Positions 1 to 6,163 of a DNA stretch of 11,477 bases are shown piece by piece. This DNA comes from Cytophagales bacterium (GTDB lineage: Bacteria; Bacteroidota; Bacteroidia; Cytophagales; JAAEPT01). A program made the translations under genes and the position numbers. Positions within the stretch are counted from its first letter, which is position 1; every line of letters starts with the position of its first letter. The DNA is taken from assembly GCA_011524675.1 (NCBI GenBank), contig WTJX01000299.1, forward strand, positions 1-11,477, read 5' to 3'. Under the pieces are notes generated by a model that did not search any database, was not told the origin of the DNA, and worked only from the letters and a program-made list of their open reading frames with translations.

Positions 1-5
1 CCTTA

Positions 6-27
6 AAAATAGACTAAGGTCTATTTT
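6..27. terminator. Bidirectional terminator-like hairpin
   Basis: AAAATAGAC (6-14) pairs perfectly with GTCTATTTT (19-27) around a TAAG loop. On the plus strand the arm itself ends in TTTT. On the minus strand the stem is followed by TTTTTAAGG, giving a short U-tract. It could end a plus-strand gene lying left of the window, or end the fecR operon transcript about 250 nt after the fecR stop. The stem is AT-rich, so its strength is uncertain. Confidence 0.5.
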
Positions 28-80
28 CTTAACAGTCAGCCCTTCCCTTTGAGGGCAAAAAAGGAGGGAGTTACGTTAAG

Positions 81-103
81 AACTGACCTCATAAAGGTCA
101 GTT
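81..103. repeat. 9-bp perfect hairpin
   Basis: AACTGACCT (81-89) and AGGTCAGTT (95-103) form a perfect stem with a 5-nt loop CATAA. There is no clean U-tract on either side, so it is not a typical intrinsic terminator. It may be part of a structured untranslated region or of a dispersed repeat. Confidence 0.5.
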
Positions 104-277
104 TAGTAACTAGCCAGACTGCGGGGGGAGTACATGGCTTCTATCCCTAACGCATAAAAATCCAAGTTTAGTTAGCTTTGTAAAATAGAATTAATCACTT
201 AAAAAAGTAAGCAGGGCTAGTTAATATTAGAGGGCTTTCAAAACCCCACTGGAATAGATTACCCGAAAGGGTGAAAA

Positions 278-1180
278 TTAATTTTTTAATATCACTTTTT
301 CTCCTTTAAGTTCATAGGAAATAGCGAGCGGCAAAAAGACTGAAGCTAGTGCTTCTTTTAAATTGCTTTGTGTGACTTTACCGGTGAATTTACGATTTGA
401 ATTTTCTTCTTTTAGTTCTATTGTGATACCGTAGGTTGTCTCTAGTACGGCAATGACTTCTAGTAAAGAGCTATTGGAAAAATGAATATATTCATTTTTC
501 CAGCGCTGCTCAGATAGTATAGGTGTATCATAAATTTCTACATCACCTTTTTCATCTACAGCGACGGCTTGTCCTTTGGTGATTACTTTGCTTATTAGCG
601 GAGTGTTTACAGATACCGTTCCTTCATAGCAGGCTACGTTTTGACAAGAAGGAGTACTGATGACATTAAAGGCAGTACCTAGTACTTGTACGGTTGCTCT
701 GCTTCCCTGTACTGAAAATGTATTTCCTTCTTTAACTTTAAAATATGCTTCGCCTTCTAGTTCTAGTTTTCTTTTCCCTTCTTGCCATTCTTTTTTAGAA
801 AAGCGGATGACACTATGTTTGTTCACTGCTACAAGTGATCCATCGGGAAGCGTAAATTCTTTACTTTGATTTGTAGTAATAAAACTTTCTTTTGGATCGG
901 GCTTTAGGAATAGGAATAACCCAATGAGCAAAGCTATTGATGCAGCTAAGGCTAACAATTTTCGTTGAGGATAAAACTTGACTACTTTGGCAGGGTTTTG
1001 GATTTGCTCTTTAACAGTTGCGTACGGTTGTACATCTGGCAATGTCCATGTATCTACTGTGTTTTTTATTTTCTCTAAACGAGCAAGCTCCTCAGCATCC
1101 ATCTTGCTAAGTTGCTCTTCGGACAACTCCCCGCTCAACCACTTGGCTAAAAGTACACTATTTTCTTCGTTTCTATTCAT
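278..1180 (-). CDS. FecR-family anti-sigma factor (DUF4974-type C-terminus)
   Basis: This is a single-pass inner-membrane anti-sigma factor of 300 residues, a normal length for Bacteroidota FecR proteins. Residues 1-73 are the charged cytoplasmic part that would bind the sigma factor. Residues 74-92 (KLLALAASIALLIGLFLFL) are one transmembrane helix. About 105-210 is the periplasmic FecR domain, with LPDGS (111-115), LEGEAYFKV (141-149) and LGTAFNV (167-173). About 231-300 matches the DUF4974/STN-like end (FSNSSLLEVIAVLE...) that contacts the signalling domain of a TonB-dependent receptor. The gene starts 46 nt after the stop of the ECF sigma gene on the same strand, so the two are almost certainly co-transcribed. 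By family knowledge it relays receptor occupancy to the sigma factor; the ligand is unknown. No receptor gene follows inside the window. Confidence 0.93.
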   Translation of the reverse strand: MNRNEENSVLLAKWLSGELSEEQLSKMDAEELARLEKIKNTVDTWTLPDVQPYATVKEQIQNPAKVVKFYPQRKLLALAASIALLIGLFLFLKPDPKESFITTNQSKEFTLPDGSLVAVNKHSVIRFSKKEWQEGKRKLELEGEAYFKVKEGNTFSVQGSRATVQVLGTAFNVISTPSCQNVACYEGTVSVNTPLISKVITKGQAVAVDEKGDVEIYDTPILSEQRWKNEYIHFSNSSLLEVIAVLETTYGITIELKEENSNRKFTGKVTQSNLKEALASVFLPLAISYELKGEKVILKN

Positions 1181-1226
1181 TGTTAATTATAAAAGCCCTA
1201 GATTAAGATTTACCCTATCATTTTTT

Positions 1227-1757
1227 TTAAATATTTCTTGTTTCAAACTCTTTGATACTTCTGTTGAGAAACTCTAAGGCTTTTTGCATACGTTTTTCAA
1301 CTGTTTTTATGCTTATTTGAAGCATTTCTGCTATTTCTCTATACTTAAGTTTGTCAATTCTGTTCAGCAAAAAAACTTCTCTTTGCCCTTCTGTTAACTG
1401 AGAGATGGCATGCTCTAGTACTTCCTTAAATTCGTTTTCTCTTACTAGAGCATCAGAAGATTCTGAATGATTAATGGAGGTCGCTTGACTGGCTTGCTGA
1501 AACTTTAGTTTTACCTTTTGATGAGCTACTTGCTTCAAAAAGTCATTGTTGGCTACTGTAAATAGATAGCTTTTTGCTTTTTCGTAAATGACTTTTTTGC
1601 AATTGGTCCAAAGTTTAAGAAAGGTTTGTTGAGTAAGGTCTTCTGCTTGCTCAAGGTTACCACATTTATAATACATAAAGTTTCTTACATCTTTGGCAAA
1701 ACTTTCATATAATGCTTGAAAGTTTTTCTCTTCACATACTGATTTTATGTTTTCCAC
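1227..1757 (-). CDS. ECF RNA polymerase sigma factor (Bacteroidota, sigma-70 family)
   Basis: This alternative sigma factor of 176 residues has only regions 2 and 4. Region 2 spans about 14-80 and includes AEDLTQQTFLKLW (38-50), the conserved polymerase-binding and -10 recognition helix. Region 4 spans about 115-168, with LTEGQREVFLLNRIDKLKYREI and the helix-turn-helix EIAEMLQISIKTVEKRM at about 141-157. The initiation codon read from the DNA is GTG (1755-1757 as CAC on the plus strand). No in-frame ATG lies between it and region 2.1, so GTG is the sensible start. A good promoter lies 25 nt upstream and the FecR partner follows 46 nt downstream. It presumably directs transcription of a surface uptake locus, and perhaps its own operon, when FecR releases it. 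Confidence 0.94.
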   Translation of the reverse strand: MENIKSVCEEKNFQALYESFAKDVRNFMYYKCGNLEQAEDLTQQTFLKLWTNCKKVIYEKAKSYLFTVANNDFLKQVAHQKVKLKFQQASQATSINHSESSDALVRENEFKEVLEHAISQLTEGQREVFLLNRIDKLKYREIAEMLQISIKTVEKRMQKALEFLNRSIKEFETRNI

Positions 1758-1781
1758 CTAAAAATTAATTCAATTATCTAT

Positions 1782-1812
1782 CAAAATTAGCCTTCTTTTC
1801 TTTGAAGACAAA
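1782..1812 (-). promoter_or_regulatory. Bacteroidota-type promoter of the sigma/FecR operon
   Basis: Read on the minus strand, TTTG (complement of 1809-1812) is followed after exactly 19 nt by TAATTTTG (complement of 1782-1789). This matches the Bacteroidota vegetative consensus TTTG-N19-TANNTTTG. The start codon is 24 nt beyond the -7 element, so the leader would be short. An imperfect hairpin (AAGCATAC/GTATGTTT on the plus strand, with one G-T pair) sits directly upstream at about 1811-1832 and touches the -33 element. Confidence 0.62.
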
Positions 1813-1878
1813 GCATACTATAGCGTATGTTTGGTTTTTTCGTCTTAAAGAAACTATTCTTTAGTAAATGAATTAATG

Positions 1879-2472
1879 TTAAACGTACTCGCTCTTGAGT
1901 GAGTCTCTAAATAGCGCTGTCCATAATTCATATCCTTTTTTATTTAGGTGTAAGTTATCTTCAATAAAAAGGCTGCTATCTACTTTGCCGTTTGGTAAGA
2001 TCATAGGGTCGTAGATATTGAGAAAAGAACAGTTGTCGTTGATGGCAATAAATTCTTGTATCATCATATTGGCACTCTCTATAGTGCTTCTGTATTGTTC
2101 TCTTTGTGGGCTAGGCTTGATGGAAACAAAGACAATCTCTGTAAGCGGTAAGGCCTCTAGCGTGTTATGGAAAAATGTTTGAAAACGCTGAAACACTTCT
2201 ACTGTAGTAGCTTCGTTACCTATATCATTATCGCCCGCATAAAAATAAATTTTCGCTGGTTTTAAAGGGTATAATACTCTATTTGCTTGCACTATACAGT
2301 CGAGAATAGTAGAACCTCCAAAGCCGAGATTTATGCTTTTTGCTGGTGCCAAATCTTCTGTCAAGCTGTCCCACAGTCGTATAGACGAACTACCATAGAA
2401 GGCTATTAAGTCGCTTTGTTCAGTATTATTCTTTACTTTATTTTCTAGGGCTATTAACTCTTCTTCAAACAT
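1879..2472 (-). CDS. SGNH/GDSL-family hydrolase (lipase/esterase-like)
   Basis: This small SGNH hydrolase of 197 residues contains all four family blocks. Block I is FYGSSSIRLW, with the nucleophile likely Ser29; the family's GDS is GSS here. Block II is NLGFGGST with the oxyanion glycine around G50-G53. Block III is AGDNDI with Asn82. Block V is DNLHLN with Asp172 and His175. No signal peptide is visible, so the enzyme is probably cytoplasmic. Such proteins cleave ester or acetyl groups from lipids, acyl-CoA or sugars; the substrate cannot be told from sequence. The ATG lies 2 nt after the stop of the upstream acyltransferase-fusion gene, which indicates translational coupling and a shared task. 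The ribosome-binding site must lie inside the end of that gene. Confidence 0.9.
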   Translation of the reverse strand: MFEEELIALENKVKNNTEQSDLIAFYGSSSIRLWDSLTEDLAPAKSINLGFGGSTILDCIVQANRVLYPLKPAKIYFYAGDNDIGNEATTVEVFQRFQTFFHNTLEALPLTEIVFVSIKPSPQREQYRSTIESANMMIQEFIAINDNCSFLNIYDPMILPNGKVDSSLFIEDNLHLNKKGYELWTALFRDSLKSEYV

Positions 2473-2474
2473 AT

Positions 2475-4463
2475 CTATTCAAATCTATTTTGATTATGTG
2501 TGGCCGCAGCACTTAGGTGCATTGCTTCCTTTACATAGTTTTTGTACTTTAGTTTTAGTTCTGATAAAAAATGTTTCATTTGCCCTTTATCATTGGCATC
2601 GGAAACATACTCACTTACCTTGAAAGGTTTTTTTATAATGACAGATAGTGTATTGTAACGTACTCTTTTATCAAAATTTGCTACAACGATTGGTACTATC
2701 AGCGGCTCTTTTTCCATGGATAATGCGAGCCTAAACGCGCCAGATTTAAAATCTCCTGGGGACTCTTCTGTAGCATAGCTAGTACCTTCGGGACTAATAA
2801 TAAGATTGGTGCCTTTGACTAGGTAGTCTTCTGCCTGCTTGTAAAATTTGTTTCTGACAGCTGCTTTTGCTTCTGGTGTATTTGCTGTCTTTTCGGATTC
2901 ATTGGTGAACACATCTATATGCCCGAGTTTGCTGTAGTAGTACTGATGTCCGTACTCTGGTCCTTTGCTTATGCGTACTACACGTATGCCTGGGTCATTG
3001 TATGTGTTATGTAAAATGACAGAACTAATGTAATGAGAATCTAACGTTAATTGAAAATTGTTGGGTAGTGTATTGTATGGGTCATTCCTTAAGTGATTAT
3101 AGATAAAGATATGACCGGGTTCTGGAGGAAGCAACTCTTTACCTATGACGATTTGAGGTACGTTTTCAAACAAACGAATAAACTTATTTGCAGATTCTTT
3201 TCTGACTTCACTCGCTTCTGCCTCTTTGGGCGAAGTAATCACCTCGTTGTAGATGGAGAGTAGTCCTTGGTAAAAAAAGTGTTCTTTGGTAATTTGTCCC
3301 AAGATGTCTAAACTCAATGTTGCTAGACTTCTTTCAAGTGTAGTGCTACCGTTTTTCTTGATTTGGTTTAAAATATCCAGGCCGTCCCCTAAAGTGTGTT
3401 TATTGTCTAATAGGTGAGGAACTTCATGAAGTTTGGACAGGACGCTGAGTTGCGTACTATTCTGCTCTAGTAAGTTTTGGATAGCAATAATTTCTTTATC
3501 AAACTTGGCAGAAATTAGCCTTGCTCTTAAGGCTCGTAATTGATTGCCCATCAACCATAACAAACGATAACAAAAAGAGAGATAGAAATTTGCGTCTTGT
3601 TTAAAGAGTAATGTTAGGTCTTTTTGTGGGATGTAATATACGGTGCTTTCTAATAGAGCGGATGCCGTTACAATATTTGGCTTATCTATAGCGCCTGACC
3701 AACTCAGTATGTAACCTGGCGAATTGATGGAGCGAAAGGCTGTTACTGACTGTTGCTGTTCGTTGAGACTTGTGTATTTGAACAGGATTTTGCCTGTAGC
3801 CAAAAAGTATAGTCCTTCTGATTTTTCGTTTTGTTTAAACAAAATTTCTCCAGCATCAAAGCGTTTACTCTTGATGTAAGGAGCTAGCTTTTTGTATGTT
3901 TCTTCTCTAAAAACTTCAAAGAATGGCGATTTTCGAAGTAAGCCGATAGGCATTTGAGGTGAAACATCACTGTTTAACTCTTGTGCTTTACCTTCAGCGA
4001 GGGTCATTTCTTGCTCTATCAAGTTGGGGTTGAATTTGTTGAGCAATAAAATGGACTCTTCTATAAGGTTTCTGGTATTGGGAAGTAAAGATTTGAGAAA
4101 CGAGGCACCTAGTTGTGGTTGTTTCAAGAATAGTTGGTCTAGCTCGTCATGCTTCCAACGCAGTACTTTTACAAACTCAGAAGCTGCCTTTACTGTGGTG
4201 GCATATCTCTTGGGATCTCTAAAACCACTCCATCCTATAGGTGTATATGGTTCTTCGCTATGTCCTACATATAAGCCTTTCTCTGTTTCATCTATGTCAA
4301 TAAAAAATTCAACAACGCCTTCTATAAGGAGGTAAAAATATTCTGTACTGGCATATTGGCGTGTAATAACGTCTCCTTTATTGAGTTTTTTTTCCTCGCT
4401 AAGATCAAATATTACTGATAGAGATGGATCAAATACGCTTTGTTCTACAGTGGGATGATTCAT
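2475..4463 (-). CDS. Tandem cyclic-nucleotide-binding-domain / PlsC-type acyltransferase fusion
   Basis: The protein has 662 residues and no signal peptide. Residues about 15-115 and 178-295 are two CAP_ED (cNMP-binding) beta-barrel domains. Residues 300-440 are helical linker. About 440-615 is a lysophospholipid-acyltransferase-like (PlsC) domain: NHLRND (456-461) for block I, SPEGTS (558-563) and DFKSGAFRLA (571-580) for block III, and VPIVV (590-594) for block IV. The likely role is acyl transfer to a lipid, gated by a small ligand. Two oddities stand out. Block I is H-X3-D rather than H-X4-D. Both CAP_ED phosphate-binding loops carry WSG (78-80, 255-257) in place of the usual G-E-(I/L)-A. 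The ligand may therefore not be cAMP, or the barrels may be structural only. The gene is coupled to the SGNH hydrolase 2 nt downstream. The acyltransferase assignment is firm as to fold, while substrate and ligand are unknown. Confidence 0.87.
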   Translation of the reverse strand: MNHPTVEQSVFDPSLSVIFDLSEEKKLNKGDVITRQYASTEYFYLLIEGVVEFFIDIDETEKGLYVGHSEEPYTPIGWSGFRDPKRYATTVKAASEFVKVLRWKHDELDQLFLKQPQLGASFLKSLLPNTRNLIEESILLLNKFNPNLIEQEMTLAEGKAQELNSDVSPQMPIGLLRKSPFFEVFREETYKKLAPYIKSKRFDAGEILFKQNEKSEGLYFLATGKILFKYTSLNEQQQSVTAFRSINSPGYILSWSGAIDKPNIVTASALLESTVYYIPQKDLTLLFKQDANFYLSFCYRLLWLMGNQLRALRARLISAKFDKEIIAIQNLLEQNSTQLSVLSKLHEVPHLLDNKHTLGDGLDILNQIKKNGSTTLERSLATLSLDILGQITKEHFFYQGLLSIYNEVITSPKEAEASEVRKESANKFIRLFENVPQIVIGKELLPPEPGHIFIYNHLRNDPYNTLPNNFQLTLDSHYISSVILHNTYNDPGIRVVRISKGPEYGHQYYYSKLGHIDVFTNESEKTANTPEAKAAVRNKFYKQAEDYLVKGTNLIISPEGTSYATEESPGDFKSGAFRLALSMEKEPLIVPIVVANFDKRVRYNTLSVIIKKPFKVSEYVSDANDKGQMKHFLSELKLKYKNYVKEAMHLSAAATHNQNRFE

Positions 4464-4472
4464 GTGTTTATA

Positions 4473-4570
4473 TACGTTTTAAGTTTTACGTTATAAGTTA
4501 TGCGCTGCAAGCGTGTTTTTTGAGTTAATACCCAACCTTCAACGTTTAACTTTCAACCCTTCACCTTTGA
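4473..4570. repeat. Degenerate heptanucleotide-period tract (14 units)
   Basis: Split every 7 nt from 4473, the sequence reads TACGTTT, TAAGTTT, TACGTTA, TAAGTTA, TGCGCTG, CAAGCGT, GTTTTTT, GAGTTAA, TACCCAA, CCTTCAA, CGTTTAA, CTTTCAA, CCCTTCA, CCTTTGA. Units 1-4 are near copies of one another, and units 9-12 all end in CAA or TAA. The middle units are diverged. The period is seen directly; the mechanism (slippage, or a tandem element) is inference. Confidence 0.6.
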
Positions 4571-4711
4571 GATGCTCGTTTCATGTGTTTAAAATGTGTT
4601 CGAGTGTTCTTGTATTCAAGTTGATAACTATCTATTATTCAGTTAGTTGTTTTGTTTTTTTTAATCACGTTCTTGACTGGTGAGAGCTACTTTAACCTTA
4701 GTTTTTCCGCT

Positions 4712-4724
4712 CCCGCCGTGCGGG
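4712..4724. repeat. CCCGC-N3-GCGGG hairpin, copy A
   Basis: CCCGC (4712-4716) pairs with GCGGG (4720-4724) around CGT and is followed by TTTCAT. The same stem and the same six following bases occur at 6131-6149. On the plus strand it looks like a short terminator, yet no plus-strand gene precedes it. It may therefore be a relic or a dispersed repeat. Confidence 0.5.
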
Positions 4725-4929
4725 TTTCATGTCTTTAAAAAAGTTTTTTGCACTGTACGTTAAGTTTTTTCTCAGCCTTATGGACCGATTATAAAGTTAA
4801 AGTTAAGGGAAAATGATAAATAGACCAAGTATAAATGACCTTACTAGGCTGCTCAAAAAACTATTTCATAATCAAATGCAATAATGCTCATAAAAAACAT
4901 TCAAATAAGTAGATCATTCTAACGACTTT

Positions 4930-4958
4930 TTTGTTACTTGTGTTAAGGAATTGTTTTG
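4930..4958 (+). promoter_or_regulatory. Candidate promoter of the VWA/AAA+ pair
   Basis: TTTG (4930-4933) is followed after 17 nt by TTGTTTTG (4951-4958). The latter is one mismatch from TANNTTTG. The start codon lies 60 nt downstream. This is the best match in the region but it is imperfect, and other sites are possible. Confidence 0.35.
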
Positions 4959-5018
4959 ATAGTACAAGTATGCTTTCTATGGTGAAGTCATGACTAAAGA
5001 GCATTAACCCCTTAACGT

Positions 5019-6119
5019 ATGGAAGGATTTAGATTTAGTAAATTTATACCTAAGAAGGCTTCAGAAGAGGCCAATTTTGAAAACTTACTAGAGTTGTTTT
5101 TCAAGCTTTTGCCTTATACCTCTGGTAATGTATCTGAGACGCTAGAGTGGATGTCTGAGTTGGACAATCAGTATAATATTACCTCTGCCGACTATGGTAT
5201 GGCGGACTTCATAGATGATTTGAAAAAGAATGGATATATCTCTGATGATTCACAAGAGGGGGAGCTATCATTGACTGCTAAGTCAGAACAAAGTATTCGT
5301 AAAAGTGCCTTGGAAGAAATATTTGGTAAATTAAAGAAAAGCAAAGCGGGTAAACATCAAGTATCAAAAACAGGGATAGGGGATGACCTTAACTCTAATA
5401 TTCGTCAGTTTCAATTTGGAGATGCTTTAGACAGCATTGATATGACTCGTTCTATTTATAATGCTCAAATGAACAATGGCATAGACGAATTTAAAATGAC
5501 CGAAGATGATTTGGTGATAAGAGAAAGAGATCATAAGACGCAAGCTTCTACGGTATTGATGATAGACATTTCTCACTCTATGATTCTTTATGGAGAAGAT
5601 AGAATCACTCCAGCCAAAAAGGTAGCTATGGCGTTGGCAGAGCTTATTACACAAAGATACCCAAATGACACCTTAGACATTATCGTCTTTGGAAATGATG
5701 CTTGGCCTATTACTATCAAAGACTTGCCTTACCTTAAAGTAGGGCCGTATCATACCAATACTTATGCAGGGCTACAGTTGGCAACGGATATTTTGCGACG
5801 TAAAAAAACAAGTAACAAACAGATATTTATGATTACTGATGGTAAGCCTACTTGCCTCAAAGTGGGGCTTAAATATTATAAAAACAGTTTTGGCTTAGAC
5901 CGAAAAGTAATCAATAAGACCATGAATATGGCGGCTCAATGCAAGCGTCTAGGCATTCCTATTACTACGTTTATGATAGCCAAAGACCCATATTTGCAGC
6001 AATTTGTAAAAGAGTTCACCAAGGTGAACAACGGTAGAGCTTACTACAGCTCACTCAATGGTTTAGGAGAGTATATCTTTGAAGACTTTTTAAATAATAG
6101 AAAAAAAACGGTTAGATAA
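5019..6119 (+). CDS. VWA-domain protein, partner of MoxR/ChlI-like ATPase
   Basis: This soluble protein of 366 residues has no signal peptide or membrane segment. The C-terminal half (about 175-355) is a von Willebrand A domain with a complete metal-ion-dependent adhesion site: DISHS (Asp183, Ser185, Ser187), a threonine in YHTNT (Thr246 or Thr248), and ITDG (Asp274). The N-terminal half is helical and carries IRQFQFGDALDSIDMTRSI (128-146). That block recalls the mycobacterial Rv0959-type proteins encoded beside Rv0958. The AAA+ ATPase gene follows 44 nt downstream on the same strand, so the two probably form an operon and a complex. In such pairs the VWA protein is thought to recruit the client and the ATPase to remodel it; the client here is unknown. 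The start codon has little Shine-Dalgarno signal upstream, as is usual in this phylum. Confidence 0.9.
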   Translation: MEGFRFSKFIPKKASEEANFENLLELFFKLLPYTSGNVSETLEWMSELDNQYNITSADYGMADFIDDLKKNGYISDDSQEGELSLTAKSEQSIRKSALEEIFGKLKKSKAGKHQVSKTGIGDDLNSNIRQFQFGDALDSIDMTRSIYNAQMNNGIDEFKMTEDDLVIRERDHKTQASTVLMIDISHSMILYGEDRITPAKKVAMALAELITQRYPNDTLDIIVFGNDAWPITIKDLPYLKVGPYHTNTYAGLQLATDILRRKKTSNKQIFMITDGKPTCLKVGLKYYKNSFGLDRKVINKTMNMAAQCKRLGIPITTFMIAKDPYLQQFVKEFTKVNNGRAYYSSLNGLGEYIFEDFLNNRKKTVR

Positions 6120-6130
6120 TTTTATTTATT

Positions 6131-6149
6131 CCCGCTTTGCGGGTTTCAT
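6131..6149 (+). terminator. Short GC hairpin between VWA and ATPase genes (attenuator-like, copy B)
   Basis: CCCGC (6131-6135) pairs with GCGGG (6139-6143) around TTT, followed by TTTCATTTT. It starts 12 nt after the VWA stop and ends 14 nt before the ATPase start codon. The stem is short and the U-tract interrupted. Partial termination within the operon is more likely than a full stop. It shares its stem and trailing TTTCAT with the hairpin at 4712-4724. Confidence 0.5.
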
Positions 6150-6163
6150 TTTAACAAAAAAAC

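Larger units (their letters stand above)
1..277. other. Gene-free, hairpin-rich left-edge region
   Basis: No coding region is supported here. The stretch holds three separable inverted repeats. The first is a 9-bp stem at 6-14/19-27. The second is a 9-bp perfect stem at 81-89/95-103 with loop CATAA. The third is a 5-bp stem AGCCA/TGGCT at 112-116/135-139 enclosing a G-run. Pairing is also possible between CTTAAC (28-33) and GTTAAG (75-80), and between GCCCT (39-43) and AGGGC (52-56). It lies downstream of the minus-strand sigma/anti-sigma operon, where a TonB-dependent receptor gene would often follow, but none begins before the edge. It may be a 3' untranslated region, a structured RNA or a dispersed repeat; I cannot decide which. 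Confidence 0.5.
4464..5018. other. 555-bp divergent intergenic region with heptad repeats and hairpins
   Basis: No conventional gene is visible. From left to right it holds a degenerate 7-nt-period tract (4473-4570), the motif AACCTTAGTTTT (4694-4705), a GC-rich hairpin CCCGC-CGT-GCGGG (4712-4724), a possible 23-codon micro-ORF (4813-4884), and a promoter candidate for the VWA gene (4930-4958). The promoter of the minus-strand acyltransferase gene must also lie here, but I found no TANNTTTG match for it on that strand. Confidence 0.6.

Noticed and set aside
205..272. tRNA-like fragment with a GGGCT-TTCAAAA-CCCC arm
   Set aside because: No acceptor stem, no GGTTCRANYCC T-loop and no clear D-arm could be fitted around it.
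978..1277. Plus-strand open frame opposite the fecR and sigma genes
   Set aside because: It is antisense to two well-supported genes, its product resembles no family, and it has no promoter or ribosome-binding site.
4501..4521. GCGCTGCAAGCGT hairpin with a T6 run as a plus-strand terminator
   Set aside because: The stem is only four Watson-Crick pairs plus wobbles, it is part of the heptad tract, and no plus-strand gene precedes it.
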